Assembly (NCBI GenBank): GCA_030770425.1
Contig: JASJFT010000101.1
Span: forward strand, 99,800-163,799
DNA length: 64,000 nucleotides
Source of the DNA: Darksidea phi
Taxonomy: Eukaryota > Ascomycota > Dothideomycetes > Pleosporales > Lentitheciaceae
Reading direction: 5' to 3'
Shown here: one piece after another, positions 11,380-25,247 of the stretch
Position numbering within the stretch: the stretch's first letter is position 1
How the letters are laid out: each line of letters starts with the position of its first letter
Program-made: the position numbers and the translations under genes
Notes under the pieces: generated by a model
What the model was told of the DNA's origin: nothing
Database searches by the model: none
The model's input: the letters and a program-made list of their open reading frames with translations, nothing else

Positions 11380-12937
11380 TGCCGGAGGTTGTAGTCGCGC
11401 AGACATTGTAATGGCAAGAGGTCCTGGTTTTTTTCTTCACATATGGCCTCATTACCTATTGTAGGCTTAGCTTAGTTTTGGCGGCGGAGGACCGGCCGTT
11501 ACCTCATAACAATTCTCTCCCGTCCTCCTCAATACAATTGTACACTTCTCATTACGCTGCGCGCCCTTTTACCTTGTTTGTCGCTACAGACATCATGGGC
11601 TTCGATAGGTACCAAGGGAACCACGGCGCTGTAGTCGCCTGTAGAACATCTTCCAAGGCTCTTGCATGCCACTGCAGTCGTCAACATACACGTATGGGGC
11701 TACCGAAAGGGGCTATCATAACGTCAACTTAGCGAGTTCCGTTCTGTATTCGTGTAGTCTTACGCAATTTGTTCTCATGGACTCTAGAGCCTTCTAAGAA
11801 GTGGATTTTGGTGTAGATGACTTCGAGTAGTACTATAATTAATATGAAAGCTATTAGAATAGAAGCTAAGTAATAACGATAGGACTATACTAGATTCCTA
11901 TAATAATACTATAAAAGTAGATTTCCTAGTCCTAGATACGTATAAATATTATCGATATATACGCGCTCTATAGAAGAAAGAAGTTTACTACGTTCTAGCT
12001 TACTAATTAATATTTAAATAAAGATCTTCTTCCTATCTATAAAGTACTAGTCCTCTACGGTTTCTAGTAGACTAGGTTAGATAATAGATAATTAATATAG
12101 TAACTATATAAAACTTACTATAAATTAGTATATTTTAATTATATATTTTATATACTTAAGAACTTACTTATACTTCTTTAACTTACTTATAAGAATAAAC
12201 TTAAAACGTTTACTATAGTCTTTAAAAAGATAACTTGATTAATTTAATAAAAGAAGTATCTTTTAATCTATAGAATAGAGGCTACTATATTTAAAGAATA
12301 GACTAATTATAGTTAGAAGAATAAGTAGCTCTTAAAAGAAAAAGAGGTACCTTATATAGCGAAGATTAATTATTAATTTAATTTAATTCGATTTAATTAA
12401 TAAGTAGTAGAGATAAAAGAACTATTCGTATAAGTAGCTTTTATACCTATATTCGAAGTAGAGTTATTAAGAAGAGTTATTATTAAGCTTAGTAGCCGCT
12501 AAAGTTATCTACGGTTTATAAGGCTCTTGAGCCGTATATATATAAAAAAAATCTTACTATAGAAGTAGTTGACGCGATCGCTATATGACCTTTATAGAAT
12601 CGTAGTTGTTAATACTTACCATACCTCTCCCCATGCACGAAACTGAAGTACTACTAATAGTATATTTCGGTAAGACTCGGATAGAAATTAATCGAAATTA
12701 TACTACACCCTGCGGCAACGTCTATATATCATCGTACAAAGCTAGATCAGAGACCGAGACGCATCTGCACAGACATGTACGTGTGGAATGTTGTTTGGAG
12801 GTAGGATCTTACAGGTAAACGCAAAGATGCGAAAGTTGTCTTGAAGTATAGATAAACTACAAACTAAGTGGTGAATGCATCAAAACAAAAGAAATTTACT
12901 GTAACCAACATCCAATCTAGAAGTTCCGTCCATAGCT
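11380..12937. other. Gene-free stretch with AT-rich RIP-like block (~11,810-12,600)
   Basis: No gene is supported. From about 11,810 to 12,600 the DNA is AT-rich with many TAG/TAA/TATA words on both strands and no open frame of note, typical of a RIP-mutated transposon relic too decayed to name. It ends about 350 bp from the 3' end of the PKS-NRPS gene. Confidence 0.6.
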
Positions 12938-15900
12938 CTATCTTTTCAAGGAAAAGCCCTCGGCCACCGTGGCCTCAAAGTCCTGGCCTGAAAAATGCCA
13001 ATCGATACCCGCGGCCTTCGCTTTGCCGACCCAGACGTGCGGTGGCAGCGTCTCGACGGCCTCAATGCCGTTGAAAACCTTCGGGACCGCATCCATGTCC
13101 ATATGGATCTCGGACGGGTAATGGAAATACCGAACGCACTCCTCCTCTTCCCCGCTCTCGGCATCCCGCGCCGGGCGGAGGAAGTTCTCCACGAGCGTCG
13201 TGCACAAGGCCGACGTACGCAGGACATCGAACGAGCCGCGCCAGCCGCGGGGCTGCGGCACCGCCTTCAGCTTGGTGGCGATGTCGCGGAACTCGGCCTG
13301 GAGCTGGTCCGCCAGCGCCTCTGGCATGCCGCCGTCGGCGCACGTGACGCGGTGAATGCGGACAGGCAGACCGAGGTCGCGGCCGGCCCGCTCCAGGGAC
13401 GCCTCCGAGGCCCACTTGGAGGCGAGATAGCCGTTAGACCCGTCGGCGGAAGGCATGCCCAGCCCGGTGACGGACGCCGCCGCGGCGGCTCCGCAGCCGT
13501 GTGCCGGCTTGGGTACCAGCCCGCCGCTCGAGATGAAGTGCAGAGGCAGGCGGCGGCGCGCTGCCATCTGGACCATGGTCTTGGTGGAGACCAAGTTGGC
13601 GCCCCGCAGAGTCTGGTACAAGTCCCAGAAGGACCGGTCCGCGCCGCTGTGAATTAGAACGTCAGCTTCCCTGGCCAGCTTGTCGAAGTCCGCCGTGCTG
13701 AGACCCAGAAGGGGGGCGCCCAAATCCCCCGTGTGCACGACCACTTGTCCTGCGGTTGGAATAGACTTGGGCTCGAAGCGCGGCACGCGGGTCTCGTCCC
13801 TGACGGCTACGCAGTGGATGGTGGAGACGGCCGGGTGTTCCAGGAGTGCCTTGAGGATGTTCCTTCCAAGGTAACCAGTGGCACCGGTGAGAACCACCGT
13901 GATGCCAGATGTCTTAACTAGGGTGGTGAGAGGGAGGTTGGTCTCGTCTCTGGAAATACCGTCCAGAGCCGTTTCGACTTGCCAGTCGATAGCAGAAACC
14001 GCAGTGGCAGCATCCACACTGGAAGCCATCTCCCGCAAGGTACTGGCACCGAAAAGTTCTCTTACCGGTATAGAAACGTGGAAGTGCCCGCGAATCAGGC
14101 GCTGCACTTGCACAAGCAGATACGATCCGCCGCCCAGGCTGAAAAAGTCAGTTTCCGGTCGGATTGCCACTGCCTCTGTCAGATCGCTGGGGAGGACTTG
14201 AGTCCAAATCTGCAGCAACGCCTTCTCCGTCTCGGTAACATGGCTCTCATCTTGGTGGGAGCGTGCGAGAGAGGGAAGTGGAAGCGCCTGAGCCGCCAGT
14301 CGATCCGTCTTGCCGTGAGCATTCACCGGGATACTGTCGAGCGGCACCAGAACGGCCGGACACATGTACTTTGGCAAAGGGAGACGAAAGACGAGTGATT
14401 CAAGGAATCGGTGCTGCTCTTGCGGCGAGTCGTACTCTGAAGCCGATGGTACGAACTCGACGTGGCCAACCAGGAAATCCGGATTGCGTCGGGCCGACAC
14501 GACGGCGTTGCCAAGCACTCCCTGTGAAGCCCGCACTATAGCCGATTCCACTTCACGTATCTCGATACGGATTCCGTTAAGCTTGACTTGAGAGTCTCCT
14601 TCGATGCGTCCTTCGTAGTAGAGCTGCCCGTCTGGGCCGAACCGTCCGCTGTCGCCGGTCCGGTACATCTGATTCTTCTTGTTCTCTTTCCTGGCTCCCT
14701 GGGGAAAGTAACCAGCTGGTGTCAGCGAGTCTGCAAGGAAAGCAGCTCTTGTAAGCGCTTCCTGACCAAAGTAGCCATTTGCGACGCCGGCACCCGTCAC
14801 GACGATCTCGCCCGAGACACCGCTGGGCACTGGCTTTAGATTCTTGTCCACGACGAAGACGCCACAATTGGCCATGGGCCTGCCGACTGGGATCGCTACG
14901 TCTTCGTCTTCTTCCGTACTGTAGTCGAGTTCGGCCGTCGTGCACCATACGCTAGCCTCGGCAGGTCCGTAGACATTAACGAGTTTCACATGCTTGTTTA
15001 GCTCCCTGAACGATGTCTTGAGTGTATAAGGCAGCGCCTCGCCTCCTGCAAAAGCGTATTTAAGACTCGCGGCCCCGTTCAACTCAGCTTTACCATATCG
15101 GAACCAATGTGCCAGCTCAGACGGGGTGGCGATGATGAACGAGATCGCTTCATCGCGTACAATCTTACAAATCTCCTGCGGGTCGCTGCGCTGATCCCTG
15201 GAAGCCACCACCACGCTGCCTCCGGAACAGAGACCCATCAGCACTTGGCCAAAGCACAGGTCGAAGCTAACTGCGCTCTGTTGCAGAGCTACCAGAGACT
15301 CCCCTTCGTGGCAGTGACGCGCCAGACTGCCCTTGATCACGTTGGCAAGGCTAGAATGGCAAATCTCGACACATTTGGGCGTGCCGGTCGAGCCAGATGT
15401 AAAGATGATGAGGGCTGGGCGGTCAGGCGTCGCCCTGGTCGTAGTAGTGGCCTGGGAATCGGCCGCCCAGGGGATATTCGTCACGTCCAATACTTCGCAA
15501 CCTCGAGCCACTGTCTTGGTAACCTTGAGTGTCTCTGGATCGCAAAGGATGGCCGATGGCTTGCTCAGGTCCAGTAAGGTTGATATTCTCGATTCCGGAA
15601 GCCTGGAATCGAGAGACACGTGGGCGGCACCCACCTTCCACAAGGCTAACAGGGAACAGATCCAATCCACGGTCGGTTGTTGGTAGCATGCCACGCGTTC
15701 ATGCTTGTTGCCTGACTGGAGCAAGGCTAACTCTATCTGTCTCACGCGTTGAGCCATTTGGGAGTGCGTGAGCGTTGTACCGGAACCGTCCTTCAAGGCG
15801 ATTGCGTCGGGTCTGTTTGAGCTTATCTCTTGGATGATATGCGAAGCGGTTTGTGGAAGGTTGTTGGGCTCAACATCGCCTAGAGACGTCGCCACAGCAT

Positions 15901-18900
15901 CTTTGACTTGGTCGGCATCGTACAAATCTAGACCGCCCTTGATGCTCTCGATGGGAACAGTACAGTCCGCAGCCGAGTTTGCAAACCTCTCGACCAACTT
16001 GACATACATGTCCATCATCATTTGCACGGCGTCGCTCGAGTAAAAGTCGGTCTGTGCTCTCCATCGGAACCGGATCTCACTGTCGCTCATATCGTTGACG
16101 TCCAGGACCATGTCCGTCAAGGCGTAGTTGAGATACGACTTGACCTCGTCCGTCGATGTGCCCAGGCCTTTGGGGGGCTCGACATTCTGCGGCAGGTAGT
16201 CGAGCGTGACCTGGAAGATGGGCGCGGCGTGGTTTGACAGCGGCACCCCGAGCTGTTCCAGCATGGCCTTGAAGGGCAGGCGAGAATGTGCCAGGGCCAG
16301 ATACGCCTGGTCGCGTATCTCGCGGCAAATTTGGGCGAAGCTTTGAGACGGCTTCCTCTGGAACTTTAGGGGCAACGTGTTGACCATGAGACCGACGAGT
16401 TTGGTGGAGCGCGCATCGGTCCTCCCGGCGTCCACCATGCCAACACAGAGCTCGTCCACACCGGCGAGCTCCATGAGCATGAGGCGGAGCACCGCCATGA
16501 AGAAGTGGAAGCGCGTAACTTTGAGGATGCGACAGCGCCCACGGATAGCTCGCACCAGCTTGGGGTCCAGGGCCACCATGGGCACCTCCTCCAGCGTAAA
16601 CGTGGTAACGGGCACGCGAGTTCGCACCTTGGCAAATGGAAGCATGGGGAGCGGGTCAGGAATGCTGTGCGGACCGATGAGTTGTTTCTTCCAGAACGCG
16701 ACTTCGCTGGCCATGGACCCGTTGTCGACGGCCAACTTTTGCTCGGCTATGATGGTGCTCCATTGCGTCTGTACGGGCTCGAGCTGACGCCCTTCGTACA
16801 GTTCAACCAGCTCTCTTAGGAATAAAAAGAAACTGTACCCATCTATGGCGATGTGGTGGATCCCAATGACCAGGTAATGAGACTGATCGTTCTCAGACAG
16901 CAAGGCCATCCGAACCACCTCTCCACGGCCAAGGTCGAAAACATAGTGTTGTTGAAGGTCTTCAGTGAACTCGACGGCTTCCTGCAGGTTTGCCACCTTG
17001 CGAGTCTCCAGGTGCAAGGGAGACGCGCTGGGTGCCAGCACCGCCTGGGTGGGCTCGTAGCCATTGCTAGCATCATCGAAGAAGGCAGTCCGCAACGAGT
17101 CGTGACGTTCCCCCAGCCTCCTTACCGCTTGCGACATGCGATCAACGTCTATCTGGCCCCGGCAGGCGATGCGGAAGCTGCAGTTGAAGGCGCTGAGCAG
17201 TTCCCGCTGTTGCAGCAGGAACCAGAACTGGAGAGAAGGGTAGCCCATGCTTTGCTTTCGCTCAAAGGCAAGTTCAGGGTTCGTATTAAGGCTCGTGGCA
17301 TGCACGATTGGCTTTCCATCTTCTGGCTTTCCATCTTCCGACATAGTATCAGGAGTCGAAGACGAAGAAGATGAGGTAGGTTCGGTGTTAGAGGCAGAAG
17401 AGGGAGGGCTGGAGCCAGAAGTAGAGTCAAACTTGGCTTCGACAGAAGATTCCTCTTGTTCCTCTACCTTTCCGACCTCTGCTTTCAGCTTCGGGGTGAG
17501 GTCGGGTGAGAGTCTCTCCATGGTATCCTGGACCATCTCTTCCACAGTAGCACCACCTAGCAGCTTCAACACGGGCATGTCCAGGTCCAGCTCCTTGGTG
17601 AACCAGAATCTCATGTCGACAGCGACCAGAGAATCTATACCCAGGTCTACGAGACGTGTGTCGGCCTGGATAGTGTTGTCTTCAGGCCGTAGACTGAGGA
17701 GCTTGTATAGCGTCGCGCTGAGTCCAGCCTGGAGTACGTTCCAGACGCCCTCCTTGGTAGTCTGCCGCTTCAACTGAACACGGACAGACGTCTCCTGCGA
17801 GTCTTCTTTACCAACAGTGTGCCGCTTGGTTCGCTTGTAATAGGAGAAAGCCGGAAGGGGCAGCCAAGCTGGTGGGTTCGTCTCTTGTTCTGCATCGTAT
17901 GGGTGCAGACTTGAAGAGATTTCGTGAACCATTGACTCCGAACCCGGTTTTCCAGCCAAGACTGCTTCGGCGAAGAACTGCAGGAAGTCCCACTCGGACA
18001 CATTAGAATATCCTAGTTTGGCCAGGCGATCAAGGATACCGAGATCCGTGCGGACAATGTAGCCAATGCCATAAATTCCTGCCAGATTCATGACGCTGCC
18101 TGCCAAACCTCGTGCGCGACGGCCCTGGACTATGCTAGCCATAAAGGCATTGGCGGCAGCATAGGGTGACTGGCCAAGGTTACCGGTGACGTAGGCGAGT
18201 GACGAGAAGACGATAAAAAAGTCGAGAGTGGGCTTATCGAAAATGTCGTTCAGGAACCTAGTGCCGTCTACTTTGGGACGCAAAGTTTGGTTGAACCTTT
18301 CGTGCGTCATCTGCGGGATAATGCCGTCGTTCAGGATCATGGCGCCATTGCAAACACCAGCTATGGGGGGCAGAGTCTTGCAGATGGTTTGGTACGTCGT
18401 TAGCACCGACCGGCGATCAGTCACATCGCTGTTATAGAAGTGTTAGCGGAAAACATACAGGGAGGGGGGCGAGGGTTGGGAGAGTGATCAGAACGCACCA
18501 AGACATGACGTGGATTCGAACGCCATCAGCCTGAATATGATCCAACCAAGCCTTTTTGACTTTTGGATTCCGCGAAGTCACCACAATATGGCGTGCTCCT
18601 CGCTGTGCCATCCACTCACATAGGGAGACACCCAGCTGACCAGCAAGGCCAATCAGCCAGTACGTCTTGTCGGGGCGGAATTGCACCATGTCTTCGGCGG
18701 GATAAAGACGGACTGGAACCGTCGGGCTAGTTGTCCAGTTCAACACGGCAACTCTTCCCTTTTTGTGTAAAGGAATGTGACGGCCGGCCACGTCGGCAAT
18801 GGGGACCTCATCGAATGCCCCACTATCGCTGACGACACTAGAGTCTAACAAATATCGCGAAACGCGGTCCATGATTCCGGGAACGACGGTGTCAGGCGAT

Positions 18901-21900
18901 GTAGAAGGGCGGACGTAAGCCTCCTTGGCCATCAGCATGGAAAGGTTGACAACATTGCACTGGATGGGCAGCTGGCTTTCCATACGCGCCGCAATGCCTT
19001 CCGTATCCCCTTGGCTTGACATGACGACAAAGGTAGCCAGATTCTTTGGAAACAGGCGTGATAAGGCACGATCGTGCCGAGAGGGGTGTATAAACGTGTA
19101 GTTGCCTTTATCCCGCCGCGAGGTGGTAAAGTGAACCGTCACATGGCGCTCAGCTGCCGCATTTTCCAGAGCGGCAGCAAAGTGTCTTGTAGGGGGTTCA
19201 TGAACGAGCATGGCCGTGTTGCTCGGTGCCATTGACAGAATCTTTTCGATCCAGCAGGCATGGACGGCTTCCGCGACAAGAAGACTGGGGTCTACACCCT
19301 TTGAGTATGCGCCGCATTCAATCATCCAGCTTGCCGAAACAGATACTCTGGAAGAACTTGACGTGGACAGTGCAATAACGGGTTGGGAGGAACTCGTCGA
19401 ATTGCCAACGACCAGGAAGAGTGCACCCATCGAGCCGACCGTCAGTGCCATCAGTGACGAGCGGTCAACTTGGATGTCTTGGAGCGACGATGGACCTTTC
19501 AGAGCCCACTCCGGCGTGACAACCCGCTCGAGCTCGTATATCCCCTGACGCTCAACAACCGTTACGTCATCGCCCGGTACACGGTCGTTGCGGATAGTCC
19601 TATGGCTGGCGTTATAACGCGCATCCAGCTCAGGGCTTGCCACGTATCTTGGAATTGACATCGCACCATCGAGACCGACGCGCACTTCACGCTCCAATGT
19701 CCAGGTCGGAGTGTATGGCTCTACCAAGGAAGCCCACGCGTTTGAGATCTGCATGCGGAGAACGGCTTCGGCAATGATCGTGGGCTGGATGCCAGCGACA
19801 TCTTGTATGTCGAAGTCCACGAGCTGAAATGTCATTGCTGGCTTCTCGGCTGTTAGGCATCGCGCCACGCCCGTCATCATATGGCCGTAGGGCTGCGTTC
19901 CCGAGAGGCCTCCCTGGGTAATCCAGACGACGCTGCGCGCCTTTTCCGTCATGAGTTGCATCGACTTCCACTTGGCCGGCGTAAAAGGGTCAAAGATGGG
20001 CTCGTCGAGCTCCATCAGGCTCAGCACTATCTGCCTGTCGGTGAAGTGGGACTCCTCGAGCTGGTCGAAGCGCTCGACGCAGCTGACCTTCTTCGCCAGG
20101 GGCCGCAGCAATGCCAGTGTGTCCTCCAGCAGCTGGAACGTAGCCATGGACCTGCCGCCTATTACGAGGAGGTCGTCCAAGGCCGGCTTGATGTTCCGAC
20201 CGGGGTTGAACGGCTGTCGGATGAGCTCCATCTGCGCGTCAACAGCCTGGCTCAACATGACACTTTGCGGCGCCATGAATTGACCCGAACCCGGCGTTGC
20301 CGTGTCGAGCCCAGAGAAGCCCGTTCGCTGCAAAAGTTCCGCCCACGCGTCTTGGGTAATGAGCGGATGGTGTCGGCGTCCATCGTTCTCGCCTACCCAC
20401 CAGCCGCCCAGGGTGCCAAAGACGAACGTCGGATGCACCGGATCCATGTCGGTGATTTCGAGAAATACGAGGTAACCACCAGGCTTCAGAAGTTTGCGTA
20501 CGTTGCGCAGCGTCGTCTCAAGCGACTTGGTAGCGTGCAGAACGTTGGACACGACGACGAGATCGTAGTTGTGGGACGTGTACTGCTGGTCGGCTGGATC
20601 TTTTTCTATGTCTAGAGTGGAATAGACAAACTTTTCTGCGTGCTTTTTGAAATCCATCTCGGCCTTGGAAAAGAAGCCGGCCGAAATGTCGGTGTAGGTG
20701 TACGATCTGAACCTTTCGCCGACGTGTCGCATAACGGCCTCTGTAGCAGAGCCCGTGCCGGCACCGATCTCAAGGATGTCCATCTGCTGGAACCTATGCG
20801 CAAGTTGACCTACGAGCCCACCAAGATACTCGTTGAACTCGGTAAACCCGACGGTGCGCTTGTAGATGTGTTCCAGCATGTTGCTTTCGCGATACAACTC
20901 GAGGAAGTTCAGCTCGCCTCGGACCCAGGGAATCAAACTGTCGCCGATAGTCGTGATGATGGAAAAGTCATCTAGCTCCTGCATAAAAGCCTCCACCATG
21001 GGTTTCATCGTCTCCCAGGTATCGTGCATCCACTCTTGCCGGATGACGGGGTGTCGGCCTGCTGCCACCTCGTCGACCGTGTCGGCCACCCAAGCGAGGT
21101 ACTTCCTCGGATGCCATTCGCATGCGGCGCGCTCCTCGGGCGTGATGGCTTCGTGTAGGCGCTTCATATAGAAGAAGCAGGCGCGCTGAATAAAGTACGC
21201 ATTGTCCTCGGACAAGTTGGCATTTTCGAGCTGCCACTCGCTGAAGTCTCTGGTGGCGTCGGGCTTTTCGGGGCCCCATACCATCTTGGAGAACATATGT
21301 CGATCGTCCTGGGGAGTCAGGGCCGTCAGAGGCGAGAGGGATAAGCCTTCTATCTGAACCAGCGGATGTCCCGTGGCGTTGAACATGTCCACATCGCCAG
21401 AGATGCCTTTAGATGCCGAGACAGATATGAACGCATCGAAAGTAATGTTGTTCGCCAGCCCGGAGTTGGCTTTGCAGACGCGGGGGTCGATCTTGATACG
21501 GGCTACTTGCGTAGGTACCAAGGTGGTCCAGAGGCGGCCGTCGCCAGGGGATCCCAAAGCGCCAAAGACGGATTGGAAGGCAACGTCGAGCGGTGCAGGG
21601 TGCAGCGTCATTGCGGGAGCATCGTAGTCATCGGGCACCTCCACGTGGATGATACCAGACGATTTGTCGGTGGTCCGCTCGAGAGATCGGATGCCCCTGA
21701 ACATGTCGGTGTAGTTATATCCTGAGTTGGCAAGCGTGGTATAGAAGAGGTCGATATCGACGGGGTTCATGTCCAAACCTAAGTGCAACCGCTGCGCAAG
21801 GGGAGAAGAAAATGAGTCGTCACTGTCGCGCATCTCCAGACGCATGCGAGCGGTTGAGGCCGCAAAGGGGGCAGTGTCAGCATCGGGACAAATGATGCAT

Positions 21901-24900
21901 TCGAAGTCACAGGTAACCGTTCCGTGCTGCTTGTCATGCACCACATTGGATAGACTGATCAGGATCTCGACACCGACGGCGTCGTCAGTGAGTGACATAG
22001 CACGGCTGATACGCAAGTCCAGGATTTCCACCAGAGACACCTGCTCGTCGTCAACCACGGCCTTGCATGCCTCGACGGCCATGCTAGCAAAACCAGCTCC
22101 GGGGAACACCATCTGACCCTGGATCTGATGCCCCCGGAGCCATGGCATCTCCTGCTGCTTGATGAAATTCCGCCAGCGGTAGTCGTTCGGTCCCCCGTCC
22201 AGCCTCACCCCGAGAAGTTCGTGATGCCCGGCCGGGCGTGAGAGGAGCCTCTTAGTGGCCCGCGACTCGGTAAAGTACGTGCGACTGTGGTCCCACGTGT
22301 AGGTAGGGACCGACTTGAGCAGGACCGGCTTGACATCCGGACTAGAGAAAAGGGAGGCCAGGGTGCCGATGCTGAGTGTGGACGGAGAGGAGAGGATGTT
22401 GCACCATACTGCACCGATTCCGGCAGACAGAGCCTCGACATCATTTGAGCCTCTCGAAAGCAGACCCGTATACGAAACTCTGGCCCCGCAGACTTCCTCG
22501 ATGACACTACTAGCCGGTCCCTTGAGAGCCGGGTGCGGGCCCACCTCGACCGCCAAACCTAGAGACGCAGCGGCGTCGGTAGATGCGAGTGCCGATTCGA
22601 GTGCTTGGGAGAACAGCACGGGCTGGACAAGGTTGTCCCTCCAATAAGAGCCAGTTAGATCGACGCTGGGTGTTACTTCTGTACCACCAAGGACAGACGA
22701 GAACCATCGACAAGACGGGCCGTGCTTAGGCTCCAGGACCTGTACTCCTGCACGTGACATAGCTTCCATGTATGGCTCGGCGCAGGGCTCCATGTGATGA
22801 GAGTGGTACGCCTTGTCTACCTTCAGCGCCCTTGTGAACTTGCCTTCATCATCCAAGATGAATTTGGCCCGCTCGACAGCCTTCCCGTCGCCCGACAACG
22901 TGACGCTGGCGGCCGAATTGCTGGCTGCGACCGTGAGGCGCCCCCTTAGGGCGGGCAGGGAGCAGAGCTCCATCGCGTCCTCCATCGATGTGCCCGCCGC
23001 AAGCATGGCACCGTTAGCGTGGGCGAGGTGGCTGACGCGGCCTCGGAGGTAGGCGACGCGTATAGCATCCCGGGCACTGAGATACCCACACGCGTAGGCA
23101 GCACCGATTTCTCCTATTTTAATGGGTTCTTGTTAGTATATGACTAAGATTAGCATTACGGTGAAGTAACTTACCGCTCGAGTGCCCGACCACAGCCTCA
23201 AAGGTAACACCAACTGCGTAAAGCATGTCAACTAGAAGTACTTGGACGGCCGTGCAGAGAGGCTGCGAGAACTCGGCCTCCATGACGCGGGAATCCCCTC
23301 CAGACTTGAAAAGCTCCTCATATAGTGACCAAGAAGGACGGTCCTGTTCCGGTAGAGACTGAAGAGATGTGTCGAGATGCTTGAGGGTGGCTTCGGCAAC
23401 TGGCGAGCATTGGACTAGGCCCCGGCCCATCGCTGGCCACTGGGCACCCTGACCAGTGAAGACTCCGAGGATTTTCCCCTTCTTTGCCGAAGGCTTAACA
23501 CTGATGTTGCCATCTTTGGTTTCAATAGCGGTCCTCAGCCTCTCTTGGAGGTCCTGAGCGGTGGACGCCTCAAAACAGGTACGTTGGGTCAGGGCCGATC
23601 TCCGGGACAATGTCCAGGCGATATCTCGCACATTGACAGCTGACGGGGGCTGCTGCTCGAGAAACTCGAGCCAAGTTCGTAGTTGGGCTACCAGTGCCTT
23701 CTCTGAATTGGCCGAAAAGAGGATGGGAATGGGATTGTCAGTTGTTGCATGGTCAGCAGCAGTCGTTGTAGGCGTGTAGCTCTCGATAATGGCGTGGGCA
23801 TTCGCGCCGCCGAATCCTGTCAGGTATCAGCCGGAGGCCCAGTCTAAGGTTACTCATCATTCTGGAATCATGTGGGTTGCACATTTGGGGTGGCTTGCTC
23901 ACCAAAACTGTTGATGCTAGCCCTTCGCGGGACTCCCGGTGGTAGCACCGGCCACTTTTTGGGGGTCGTCGGGATCTGAAGGAATCTGTAGTACGGCTCA
24001 ATCGCGGGGTTGAGCTCATTGAACAGCATATTGGGCGGGATTATGCCGTTCTGGATGCTAAGGGAAGCTTTCAAAAGGCCGGCGATACCCGCAGTACCTT
24101 CCGTGTGGCCAACAACCGTTTTGATAGATCCCACGTAAAGAACCTCGTCATCAGTCGCCCCTTTATCGGAAGCGAAGGCCTGATATATGGCACCAGCTTC
24201 TTGCGGATCACCGGCCTTGGTTCCAGTTCCATGGGCCTCAAAATACTGGCATCGATCAGTCTTGAGCAACGGGTTCAAGCCGGCCCTCGTATACGTTTGC
24301 CGGATAAGCTCAGCCTGTGACTCGCTGCTGGGCATCGTGATTCCTGGAGTTCTACCGTCCTGGTTGATGCCCGTCTCACGAATAATGCATTCGATGTCGT
24401 CTCCATCAGCGATGGCGTCGCATAGCCTTTTCAGGACGACAGAGGCGACGCCTTCACCACGAGCATAGCCATCAGCATTAGCATCCCACATACGACTGCG
24501 ACCCGTGGGCGACAGCATGTTGACATTACTCTCAGCAATGAAGTTCGCTAAATAGAGGTACCGAGAATTAGTATGCTAAACTAACTCTGCGGATTTCGTG
24601 ACTATTGTCGGGGTAGATTACTCACTGGGCGCGAAAATGAGGTTACTGCCCGCGGCCACAGCAACACGGGACTGGCCACTTCGAAGAAGCTGCACTGCCT
24701 GGTGCACGGCAACCAAGCTAGATGAGCAAGCCGTGTCTATCGTCATGGAGGGGCCCTTCCAATTGAAGAAGTAGGAAATTCGATTCGAAAGGATACTCAG
24801 GGCCGTTCCGGTAGCGGCATACTTTGGAACATTATCGAGGTCGTTGTAGGTGATCTGGGAGAAATCATTGCACATGACTCCCACGTAGACACCAGTGGGC

Positions 24901-25247
24901 GTGCCGGAGAGCTCCTCCATTTTCAGGCCGGCGAGCTCGAGGGCTTCGTAGATGACCTCTATCAGCAGGCGTTGCTGCGGGTCAATGGATCCGGCCTCGC
25001 CGCCCTGGATGTTGAAGAATTGGGCATCAAAGAGGCGAGTATCCTCAGAGAGGAGGTACGCATCGAGAACGTTGCTGGATCCGTGATGATGGCCGTTCTT
25101 GTGGTAGAAGCTCTCAGCGGCGAACCGGTCAATCTTGCTGGAGACGTCGCGAGGTTGGCGGAGCAGGTCCCAGAGTTTGGACGGCGACGAGGATTCGCCG
25201 GGGAAGCGGCAGCCACTGCCAACGATGGCGATGGGCTCGTTATTCAT
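12938..25247 (-). CDS. Hybrid highly reducing PKS-NRPS (KS-AT-DH-cMeT-KR-ACP-C-A-T-R)
   Basis: The model is complement(join(12938..18428, 18499..23113, 23175..23816, 23903..24547, 24626..25247)), 4,004 residues, with four GT-AG introns of 61-86 bp and consistent phases. Start: ATG at 25247 ([17 protein letters not shown]). Domains: KS with Cys174 (TACSSS), His313 (EAHGTGT) and His355; AT with Ser635 (GHSSGE); DH with His965 ([12 protein letters not shown]) and Asp1146 (PLDVAFQ); C-methyltransferase with [12 protein letters not shown] (about 1417); KR with its NADPH loop near 2124 and Tyr2264 (SPYAAAN); ACP Ser2441 (LGIDSL); a Ser-rich linker; condensation domain HHIAIDG (about 2699); adenylation domain TSGSTGTPK (about 3185), YRTGD and NGIRIEIRE; thiolation Ser3610 (LGGGS); terminal reductase-like domain TGATGYLG (3689) with Ser3809, Tyr3842 and Lys3846. 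No ER domain lies between cMeT and KR. The enzyme should join a reduced, methylated chain to one amino acid. All visible catalytic residues are present. Confidence 0.96.
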
